34,412 nt of DNA from Bacillota bacterium (GTDB lineage: Bacteria > Bacillota > Clostridia > Acetivibrionales > DTU013): NCBI GenBank assembly GCA_023399355.1, contig JAEWQC010000330.1, positions 1 to 34,412 of the forward strand. The letters are read 5' to 3'. Of the stretch, positions 1 to 7,209 are shown in pieces. The notes below the pieces were generated by a model. The model did no database searches and was not told the origin of the DNA. It was given only the letters and a program-made list of their open reading frames with translations. Positions within the stretch are counted from its first letter, which is position 1. Each line of letters begins with the position of its first letter. The translations under genes were made by a program, and so were the position numbers.

Positions 1-216
1 TTGTTCACCTGGGCTGAACTGCCGGGTGATATTGATACGAGGCAAATGCTTGAAGAATGTCTGGAGAGTAATGTTGCATTTGTACCCGGTGAATCATTTT
101 TTCCAAATGGAGGCGGTAAAAATACCATGAGGCTCAACTTCTCAAATATGCCTGAGGATAAAATAAAAGAAGGAATAATGGTGCTGGGAGACATTATCGG
201 AAAGTGGCTGAGGTAA
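1..216 (+). CDS. PLP-dependent aminotransferase, C-terminal fragment (5' end outside window)
   Basis: The first 71 codons are open from the window edge to a TAA at 214-216 and must be the tail of a longer gene. The peptide has the look of the small C-terminal domain of fold-type I aminotransferases of the 2-aminoadipate/aromatic (LysN, MocR-like) group. It has a motif resembling FxWxELP, then a stretch on pyridoxal enzyme ends with VAFVPGESFFPNGG, then MRLNFSNMPEDKIKEGI, in which the Arg corresponds to the substrate-carboxylate-binding arginine of the family. The fold class is fairly clear; the substrate cannot be told from this fragment. No terminator follows: the next promoter begins within 20 bases of the stop codon. 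Confidence 0.75.
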   Translation: MFTWAELPGDIDTRQMLEECLESNVAFVPGESFFPNGGGKNTMRLNFSNMPEDKIKEGIMVLGDIIGKWLR

Positions 217-229
217 ATATAAAAACTAT

Positions 230-268
230 CGAACGGGTGTTTGAAAAATTTAACTTATATTTTATAAT
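230..268 (+). promoter_or_regulatory. Sigma-A promoter overlapped by a LexA (SOS) box
   Basis: CGAACGGGTGTTTG at 230-243 fits the Gram-positive LexA operator CGAACnnnnGTTyG/C. It overlaps a -35 element TTGAAA (241-246), followed after 16 bases by TATAAT (263-268). The box-to-minus-10 distance is the same as at the uvrA promoter in this window (33 bases from box start to TATAAT start in both). The next annotated gene is the LAL regulator at 412. A second, weaker promoter-like pair, TTGACT (352-357) and TACCAT (375-380) with a 17-base spacer, could give that gene a basal LexA-independent transcript. Confidence 0.7.
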
Positions 269-411
269 CGGGGAGTAGACTAGGAAAGCAGCGTATGCAG
301 ATTTCTGCTGTAAAAGATGCGTGCAGGACTTTACTGGCGGACTCCTGGTGCTTGACTTACTGTTTACCGTAATATACCATTGTATTATTATGGATAAGGG
401 TTGGTGTCGTA

Positions 412-3072
412 ATGAATTCAGCAGTTGTATTGCCGAAAAAAAACGATTCGTATCAAAACAGCATATTATTCGGAACAAAGCTCTATATCCCTGTGGTGCA
501 GCAAAAACTGGCAGCACGGGAACGCCTTGATGCGGAACTCGATAAGGGCCTGGAGGTCGCGTTGACACTTGTAACGGCTCCGGCGGGATTCGGAAAGACA
601 ACTGCAGTGGCAAAGTGGATTGAAAAGCTCAACATACCGTCGGCATGGTTTTCGATCGACAGTTATGACAATAGTCTGAAAAGGTTCTGGAATTATCTTG
701 TCGCCGCTTTCGATAAAATCGTACCAGGACTGATGAACAGGTTTTCAGAATATTTTGACTCATTGAACGAGATAATAGCCGAAAGAATCGTGACAAACCT
801 GATCAATGAAATTTTTAATTATAAAGGACAATTTGTACTTGTATTGGATGATTACCATCTCATAAGCGAAGAATTGATTCATATTAGTATGGATCTCCTG
901 TTAAAATATATGCCGAAGAACGCCCATATCGTGATTATAAGCAGATCCCAGCCACCTTTTGTTTCAACCCGGCTAAAGACAACTGGACAGGTTAAAGAAA
1001 TCCGGATGGCCGACTTGCAGTTTACTGAACATGAAATAATGGAGTATTGCAGTCAAAGAGGAATAACTCTGTCCAACAGCGATCTGAAGATGCTCGAAAC
1101 ATATACGGAGGGTTGGGCGGCAGGCCTCTATCTGATTCTGGAATCAACCGGCGGCTGGCATAACTTCCCAAACCTCCAGTCAGGCCCGGAATGGAAGAGC
1201 CACCGGATCGGCTCCTACCTAACCGAGGAAGTATTGCACCGCTGGGCGGAGGAAGAAAACGCCTTTATGATAAAGACGTCGGTGCTTTCTTCAATGACAG
1301 GATCCTTATGCGATGCGCTGACAGGCAGGTCGGACGGAAAGATAATGCTTGAAAAGCTGTCTTCGAACAATGCGTTTATCATATCGCTGGATAACGAAGG
1401 CTGCTGGTACAGATATCACCACCTGTATGCCGAATTTCTCCGGAGGAACCTTGATAACGGAGATTCTGCAGATAATAACCTCTTGCACGGGAAGGCCGGA
1501 AAATGGTATGAAGAAAACGGCTATCTGCTCGAAGCTGTCGATCACTATTTGGAGAGTGGAAATTATGATAAGGCGGCTGGAATTATTGAAATTAAAGGCG
1601 CCGAATTATTGAAAACCGGCTGTCTTTCGACTCTGACGCAGTGGCTTGTCAAGCTTCCCGACGGTATCATACGGGAAAATGATCTGCTTTGCCTTACCTT
1701 TGCCTGGTCACTGGCCTTGTCAGGCAGGCTGGAGGAAGCTGAAAAACGGATAAACCTGGTTGAATCGAAATATGCGGGCGGCGCCGCAGCGAACAAACCC
1801 GACGAATGGATAAGGCAGATGCGGGGAGAAATTCTAGCTTTCAGGGGAGTTACAGGGATAAATCGTGAAAAACCACAGACTATTCTGAGGATAATAATGG
1901 ACTATAAGGGATTGATGAACAACCGCAGCATTTTCTGCAATGCCGGAATCAACCTTAATCCCGGAGAAGGAAGTCTTTTGCCCGGTATGGTGGGCATGAA
2001 CGGATACCTAAGTATTATTGACAGGGAATTTGCAAAGATTTATGAAAGCGCCAGAGCAAATGCCATTAAAAGATATTTCGGATATATCCCCATACTCATG
2101 GGTGAAATCCATTTTGAGAGGAACCATATAGACGAATCAATTCCGCTGCTCATGAAGGGCATGGAAGAGGCGGAAAGCGGAAGTATAGCAGGCAGCTATG
2201 TTCCTGCTGTCATCACGTTTGCAAGAATCATGAAAGCAAAAGGAGATATCGGAAGAGCGTCGGTCATATTGGATGAGGGTGAAAAAAAGCTGAAAAGGAT
2301 GGGCAGTATTCATATGGCTCCTGTAATTGCCGCATTCCGGGCAAGGATAGCTATGGAAACAGGAGACGGTGAGGCTGTTGCGGAATGGATGAGGAGATGC
2401 TGCCTTGATGTGGTTGAAAAGCCGTCGAGGCAAAGGGGTTATGAGTATATCACTTTTATTCGCGCACTTATTTTCATAAAGCAATATGACAACTGTATGC
2501 TTATGTTATCCAGATTCTTGTTATTCGTGGAAAAGGAACAGAATGAGTACTACAAGATTGAGCAGATGATCCTGAAGGCGATTGTCCATCTTGAACAGGG
2601 TCAGACACTGCTGGCAATGGAAACGATTGACGAGGCTCTGGCGCATGGCGAAAGGGAAGGCTATGAGCGCATTTTTATTGAAGAAGGCATACCTATGGGC
2701 ATACTCCTTGCAAGGTATCTGAAATGGCATTTCAAGAAGGGTAATGAAAGAAGCTTATCCGTCTCGCCGGTATACGTGCGTAAACTGCTGAAATACAATA
2801 GGGAATACAGCATGATTCTTAAAACCTGTACCAGGAAAAGCAATAATAATCCACGCAGCCCGAACCTCAACAGGCAGCCCCTGACCAAAAGGGAAAAGGA
2901 GGTACTCCGCCTTCTAGATTCAGAGCTTACAAACGCTGAAATCGCGGCTACGCTTGATATTACCGTCAACACGGTAAAGGTGAATTGTACAAGTATATAC
3001 AGGAAGCTTGACGTCCGGAACCGGTACCAGGCTACGGTGCACGCCCGCGAAACGGGTCTTATTAAAGACTGA
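412..3072 (+). CDS. LuxR-family ATP-dependent transcriptional regulator (MalT-like, LAL)
   Basis: This 886-residue protein has the layout of large ATP-binding LuxR regulators. A P-loop NTPase domain is at the N terminus (APAGFGKTT near residues 55-63, Walker B LVLDDYH near 143-149). The typical YRYHHLYAEFLRRNL segment lies near residue 333. A long helical TPR-like middle follows, with a LuxR helix-turn-helix at about residues 823-884 (LTKREKEVLRLL, then NAEIAATLDITVNTVK). The family senses a small ligand, often a sugar, and activates transcription once ATP is bound. The ATG at 412 follows only a modest ribosome site (AAGGG near 396-400). The ligand and targets are unknown; the downstream secreted proteins are candidate targets by position only. 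The upstream promoter carries a LexA box, which is unusual for this family. Confidence 0.9.
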   Translation: MNSAVVLPKKNDSYQNSILFGTKLYIPVVQQKLAARERLDAELDKGLEVALTLVTAPAGFGKTTAVAKWIEKLNIPSAWFSIDSYDNSLKRFWNYLVAAFDKIVPGLMNRFSEYFDSLNEIIAERIVTNLINEIFNYKGQFVLVLDDYHLISEELIHISMDLLLKYMPKNAHIVIISRSQPPFVSTRLKTTGQVKEIRMADLQFTEHEIMEYCSQRGITLSNSDLKMLETYTEGWAAGLYLILESTGGWHNFPNLQSGPEWKSHRIGSYLTEEVLHRWAEEENAFMIKTSVLSSMTGSLCDALTGRSDGKIMLEKLSSNNAFIISLDNEGCWYRYHHLYAEFLRRNLDNGDSADNNLLHGKAGKWYEENGYLLEAVDHYLESGNYDKAAGIIEIKGAELLKTGCLSTLTQWLVKLPDGIIRENDLLCLTFAWSLALSGRLEEAEKRINLVESKYAGGAAANKPDEWIRQMRGEILAFRGVTGINREKPQTILRIIMDYKGLMNNRSIFCNAGINLNPGEGSLLPGMVGMNGYLSIIDREFAKIYESARANAIKRYFGYIPILMGEIHFERNHIDESIPLLMKGMEEAESGSIAGSYVPAVITFARIMKAKGDIGRASVILDEGEKKLKRMGSIHMAPVIAAFRARIAMETGDGEAVAEWMRRCCLDVVEKPSRQRGYEYITFIRALIFIKQYDNCMLMLSRFLLFVEKEQNEYYKIEQMILKAIVHLEQGQTLLAMETIDEALAHGEREGYERIFIEEGIPMGILLARYLKWHFKKGNERSLSVSPVYVRKLLKYNREYSMILKTCTRKSNNNPRSPNLNRQPLTKREKEVLRLLDSELTNAEIAATLDITVNTVKVNCTSIYRKLDVRNRYQATVHARETGLIKD

Positions 3073-3235
3073 TCAGGCATTCCGCTATTTAGGCATTCCG
3101 CCATTCAGGCATTTAGCCATTCCGCTATTCCGGTATTTTATCATTTCGCTATTCCGGTATTCTATCATCCGGCATTTTGTCATTTCGCTATTCCGCATGC
3201 TATCGTTCTGCATTCCGGCATTCTATCATTCCCGT
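3072..3235. repeat. Degenerate short repeat of ATTCCGCT/ATTCCGGC-like units
   Basis: Directly after the regulator's stop codon comes about 160 bases built from loosely repeated words such as CATTCCGCTATTC, GGTATTCTATCAT and GGCATTCCG, at roughly 8-13 base spacing. Copies are imperfect, so no single period holds throughout. A frame across it is open on the plus strand but encodes only an Ile/Phe/Arg-rich low-complexity string without a ribosome site, so it is treated as non-coding. Confidence 0.7.
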
Positions 3236-3290
3236 AATGCGGGCATTGTTTTATTTCAATTTTCTAATACTTTTCTAATACCTTGTAGTA

Positions 3291-3318
3291 TTGCTTTTTT
3301 GCCTGCCTGTTATAAAAT
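3291..3318 (+). promoter_or_regulatory. Possible promoter of the secreted FG-GAP/FnIII protein
   Basis: TTGCTT (3291-3296), a 16-base spacer and TAAAAT (3313-3318) precede the gene by about 40 bases. Two copies of TTTCTAATAC at 3261-3270 and 3272-3281 (11-base period) lie just upstream in a position suited to an activator. The assignment rests on the hexamers only. Confidence 0.35.
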
Positions 3319-3357
3319 AATGAAAAGAAAAAACTTGAAAAATGTATGAGGTGTATC

Positions 3358-6300
3358 ATGAAAAAGAGAGTTCGGACAATTATCTATAAAGCGGCAGTTC
3401 TTATGCTGGCTTTTGTTTTATTGAGCAGTATTCCGGTTCCGGGTCTGATTACAGTGTCTTATGCCGAGGAAACCGCAGCGGGGAACCTGCCGAGCGATAC
3501 CAAGCAGGAACAGCAGGTCGAGGAGTTGGGCTTCTCCACACAACAGCCGGAAAGATATTCACCCAGCGGAGAGGTGGTCGACAGGGCGGACAGCCCCCTG
3601 GGCGTAAACACTCAAACCATGTACAGGGTACGCCAGCTTGGGCTGAGTACCGGCACAACCCTGCAGGTATTCAACAATCCGAATATCACACCGGCAGTAA
3701 CAGCCTCCAGGTCGGCAATTGAACTATCAAGGAATAATAACAGGCTCGTTTCCCAAAATACAAACATCACATCCTCAAGCACGGGGATGGAAAGAGCATC
3801 TGTTGCCGCAGATGTTGACGGTAACGGGAAGGAAGAAGTCGTAACCGCTGTGATGGCCGGAACGACTGCATCCGGATCCAGGGTAAAACTGAGATTTCTG
3901 GTCACGGACTACAGCACCGGAACTCCCGTAAGCAAAGAAGATGACGAGGTGCAGTTCGACAACCCGTCTGACAGAAAGATAACGACCAGGTCCATAAAAG
4001 CTGCCGCGGGTGATTTCAACCATGATGGTAAAGACGAGGTTGCTGTATGTGTTTCCAACAATATATATGTGTACTCTCTAATGTCAGGTGCTAAGAGAAT
4101 AGGCATGGAAACCTTTGATGAAAAAAACAGCCTTATTCAGGCTATCCCAGGCACTATCATGTCATTTGAAATAGGCGTCAACTCGGGAGATTTGAACAAT
4201 GACGGCTTCAAGGAGCTTTTTGTATCGGTCAGACAAGAGATGACCGATCTAAGTATGCTGTCAAAGCAGCTACCCGACATGCTCTTCATTTATGACGGCA
4301 AGAGCTGGTCAAAAGGGTCGATTGATTTTGAAAAATACTGTGCCGCTATCCCTCTGGATATTCCTGACAAGACGCCGTACGAGAGATTTAACTATCTGAG
4401 TATGGATATCGGCGATGCATTCGGCGATGGGGAAAAGGAACTGGTAATCGGCGGGAGAACAAGCCGGAGTAATATTTGTCTTACTACCGTTCATTATTAT
4501 CCTGAAACCGACTCCTATGATGACAAACTGTCAAACACGGTCTATTCCTTTGAAAGGGATGATTACAAAGCCGTATCCAGCGAGTATTTGGGTTTGAAAT
4601 GCGTAAACCTGAAGGCCCAGGTATCAGGCGAAGCGCAATATATAGTGCTGGGCGGGTTTATTTACAAGTATGACCAGGATAACAACACGTTTGCCAAGCA
4701 ATCCATAACAAACATTTCAAACGACAGCAATCTCAAAGGCAATGCTGATGAGCAAACCATGGGAAACATAACGAACGTAAATCGTGACAAGGATCAGACC
4801 TATATTTTTGATACGCTTGCCGGCAATTTTGACGAAAGCACGCTTTCCGATATGACGCACAATGTGGCGGAACAGATCGTTATGCTGCACTATAACAAGT
4901 GGTATGACAAGGGCTATTTTTACATAACTACCGTCAGTATGGATGAAGAAGGTGTTATAAGTGAAAAGCTGAGGCAGATCTGGAAGGAAGGAAGTCCGAA
5001 TATCTATCCTTCCATCTGTGCGCCGGATGTATACGACAGAGGAATAAAGCTTGAATTCCTGCCTGAAAAGAGCGAGTTTGTATTTTCTGATCCGAACGTC
5101 ATTGCAGTTTTAGGCGCGACGCCATTTTACAGGGAATTGGAGGATCAGTACGAAGCGTTGGGTAATGCGCAGACCGTGTTCGGAACGGAAAACACAAAAG
5201 GCTCCTCCATGAGCAACGGCCTTGAAGTAGGCGCAAGCGTCTGTTTCGGGTTTGATAAGGAGGTTGTCAATCTTCCCTTTATCGGACCTGTCGCTAAATT
5301 TGAGTTTGAAACGGAAATAGAAGATTCTTTTACGGCGTCCTTTGAAAAATCAAAGTCCGTTTCAAAAAGCATTTCCTATACTAATTATTATAGTGACGAC
5401 GCCGTTGTTTTAACAGCGATCCCGTATGATTTCTATTATTTCAACGCTACCAATACGCAAACGGGAGTCACTGCGGAAATGATGATGGCGGTTCCGTTTG
5501 CGCCGGTTACGAGGATCATGTCGCTGTCGGCTTATAAAAAGGCGGCACCTGCAATAACAGACGCTCCGGAAATAAACGACAAGGTTTTAAATCATACTGT
5601 GGGCGATCCAAGGACTTATCCGAGTAACAAGAGTGCAATCGTCAGCCAGGGAGGGACGGATGTCCAGCTTGGAACGAACGGCGATGATTACGGCAACTTT
5701 GTCGGGGTTGGCACAGGCAACAGTACGGAGGAGGAGGGCATCAGCCTGACGAATGGTACCTCCAGGACCTTTGAGAATGATTTATCCGTTAAGTTTTCGT
5801 TTAAAAAGACCTTTGTGTCGGCGTTTGTCGGGTACAGCGCCGATGTCGGCTACAACTTTTCCCACACGACGTCGGACGAGGACACGACCATGTACTCCGG
5901 TTCTGTTGCAAGCCTGCCTGAAGGCTGCGAAGGCTATTCCTTCAAATGGAGTCTGGCGGCGTATAACTTTAGCCTCAAAGCCGGTGCCGGAACTCAGAAG
6001 TGCGTTGTAGTCTCTTATCTCTGCGCTCCGACACGTTCCGAATATCCGCCCCTGCCGCCTGCCAATTTTGCGGTAAAGGCCAGAAAGCCCGGTTCCATAG
6101 ATCTTACCTGGGACCAATCCGCTTCCGCAGGCGGTTACAGGCTGATGCGCTCGACCACCGAGGACGGCGAATATACTACGCTTGCCGCTATTAATGTAAA
6201 AAAGACAACAAAATTCACCGATAATACGGCATCCGCCCTGACAACCTACTATTACAAGCTCATCGCGTATAATTCAAGGGAGGCTGTTCCGCAAACATTG

Positions 6301-6936
6301 ACAGCGGAAAGACTTCCGGTATCCGATATGACGATCGCGGTACAACCGAAGCTTGTGTACAGTGAAGGGGACTTGCTGGATCTCTCGAATCTGAAGGTAA
6401 ACATGAAATACGCAAACAATACCTCGGAAGGCGTAAGCTGCGGCAGCTTCACCAAAGATTTCAAAGTCAGCCTAACAAGCGGGTCGGCGCTGTCAGTTTC
6501 CCAAACTGGCGTACCTGTTGAGTTGACATACCTCCCCGATCAGCTGTCGGTAAGCACGGGAAGCCTTACCGTAAGCTCGCCTGTTCCTAACGAGCTCAGC
6601 CTGAGCGCGGTATTCAAGGTAGGCTCTACAAACAACGCAACGGCACTTGCGGCAAACCAGCCGGTCGGAGCGACGGTAACCCTCAAAAACAATACCGCAT
6701 CCTCCCAGCCTGTATTGGTCATTATGGCTTTATACAGCGACAAGGGCACGATGGTAAATTCTTCGACTTCTTCCGCAACGGTTGACGCAAACGGGACAAA
6801 GACAATAAACATCAATAATGCATTCAAAGTGCCTGCTTCGGCATCCGGATACATTGTGAAGATATTTACATGGGATGGTACGGATATGAATACTACCTCT
6901 CAAATACCCGTATCGAATTTCGTCGAACTGCGATAG
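3358..6936 (+). CDS. Large secreted protein: FG-GAP-like propeller, possible pore-forming-like beta module, FnIII and Ig-like domains
   Basis: The protein has 1192 residues from the ATG at 3358, preceded by GAGGTG at 3348-3353; an ATG 12 bases upstream overlaps that site and is less likely. A signal peptide with a hydrophobic core ends near VSYA-EE (residue about 36). Residues 150-365 hold four FG-GAP/VCBS-like Asp-rich loops (DVDGNGKEE, DFNHDGKDE, DLNNDGFKE, DAFGDGEKE), which suggest a calcium-binding beta-propeller. Residues about 620-880 are rich in alternating Ser/Thr/aromatic strands (for example FTASFEKSKSVSKSISYT and VGYSADVGYNFSHTTS) and resemble nothing I can name with certainty. Residues about 900-978 are a fibronectin type III domain, about 991-1071 an Ig-like domain, and the last 110 a beta-rich C-terminal domain. 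There is no dockerin, SLH or LPXTG motif, so it is probably released or held non-covalently. Confidence 0.8.
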   Translation: MKKRVRTIIYKAAVLMLAFVLLSSIPVPGLITVSYAEETAAGNLPSDTKQEQQVEELGFSTQQPERYSPSGEVVDRADSPLGVNTQTMYRVRQLGLSTGTTLQVFNNPNITPAVTASRSAIELSRNNNRLVSQNTNITSSSTGMERASVAADVDGNGKEEVVTAVMAGTTASGSRVKLRFLVTDYSTGTPVSKEDDEVQFDNPSDRKITTRSIKAAAGDFNHDGKDEVAVCVSNNIYVYSLMSGAKRIGMETFDEKNSLIQAIPGTIMSFEIGVNSGDLNNDGFKELFVSVRQEMTDLSMLSKQLPDMLFIYDGKSWSKGSIDFEKYCAAIPLDIPDKTPYERFNYLSMDIGDAFGDGEKELVIGGRTSRSNICLTTVHYYPETDSYDDKLSNTVYSFERDDYKAVSSEYLGLKCVNLKAQVSGEAQYIVLGGFIYKYDQDNNTFAKQSITNISNDSNLKGNADEQTMGNITNVNRDKDQTYIFDTLAGNFDESTLSDMTHNVAEQIVMLHYNKWYDKGYFYITTVSMDEEGVISEKLRQIWKEGSPNIYPSICAPDVYDRGIKLEFLPEKSEFVFSDPNVIAVLGATPFYRELEDQYEALGNAQTVFGTENTKGSSMSNGLEVGASVCFGFDKEVVNLPFIGPVAKFEFETEIEDSFTASFEKSKSVSKSISYTNYYSDDAVVLTAIPYDFYYFNATNTQTGVTAEMMMAVPFAPVTRIMSLSAYKKAAPAITDAPEINDKVLNHTVGDPRTYPSNKSAIVSQGGTDVQLGTNGDDYGNFVGVGTGNSTEEEGISLTNGTSRTFENDLSVKFSFKKTFVSAFVGYSADVGYNFSHTTSDEDTTMYSGSVASLPEGCEGYSFKWSLAAYNFSLKAGAGTQKCVVVSYLCAPTRSEYPPLPPANFAVKARKPGSIDLTWDQSASAGGYRLMRSTTEDGEYTTLAAINVKKTTKFTDNTASALTTYYYKLIAYNSREAVPQTLTAERLPVSDMTIAVQPKLVYSEGDLLDLSNLKVNMKYANNTSEGVSCGSFTKDFKVSLTSGSALSVSQTGVPVELTYLPDQLSVSTGSLTVSSPVPNELSLSAVFKVGSTNNATALAANQPVGATVTLKNNTASSQPVLVIMALYSDKGTMVNSSTSSATVDANGTKTININNAFKVPASASGYIVKIFTWDGTDMNTTSQIPVSNFVELR

Positions 6937-6983
6937 AAGATTTGCTGTTGAAAGCCTTGTAACGAGGCTTAAGACGTCCCTCA

Positions 6984-7117
6984 CCTAAATGGCTCTTTTA
7001 CTTCGTAAAAAAGCTTAGGCGGCGGGTACCGGTTCGGTTGCAGGCGGCGGGCATATCTCACGCCCAGGATGCATGGGCGAGCAGCAAGCGGAGCTTGCGA
7101 CCAGCCCCGTCGAACCG
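6984..7117. other. GC-rich structured intergenic element (multiple hairpins), function unknown
   Basis: The 273-base gap between the two secreted-protein genes holds a run of nested inverted repeats. These are a hairpin at 6984-7019 (CCTAA and GGCTCTTTTA pairing across loop CTTCG), an outer stem CGGTTCG (7030-7036) with CGAACCG (7111-7117), and inside it two perfect hairpins, CGCCC/GGGCG (7061-7079) and GCAAGC/GCTTGC (7084-7098). The segment is visibly richer in G+C than its flanks. It could be a leader RNA, a dispersed palindromic repeat or a remnant of a small mobile element. I do not recognise the conserved core of any riboswitch class known to me. Confidence 0.5.
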
Positions 7118-7209
7118 ATGCGTTATAATGGCTTTTGTAGAGCAATCCCGGAGTAAGGTGATTTGTGTAGGTACAATGTAATTCATAAAATTGAGGGGGA
7201 GGTTATACC

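Noticed and set aside
295..372. 25-codon frame in the leader of the LAL regulator
   Set aside because: Only a weak AGGAAAG site and no recognisable peptide class; kept as a remark in the SOS finding, not as a gene.
3008..3349. 113-codon plus-strand frame after the LAL regulator
   Set aside because: It overlaps the end of the regulator gene and translates the degenerate repeat; no ribosome site.
6984..7120. Known riboswitch (c-di-AMP, c-di-GMP or cobalamin class)
   Set aside because: I could not find the conserved core sequences of these classes; only generic hairpins are visible.
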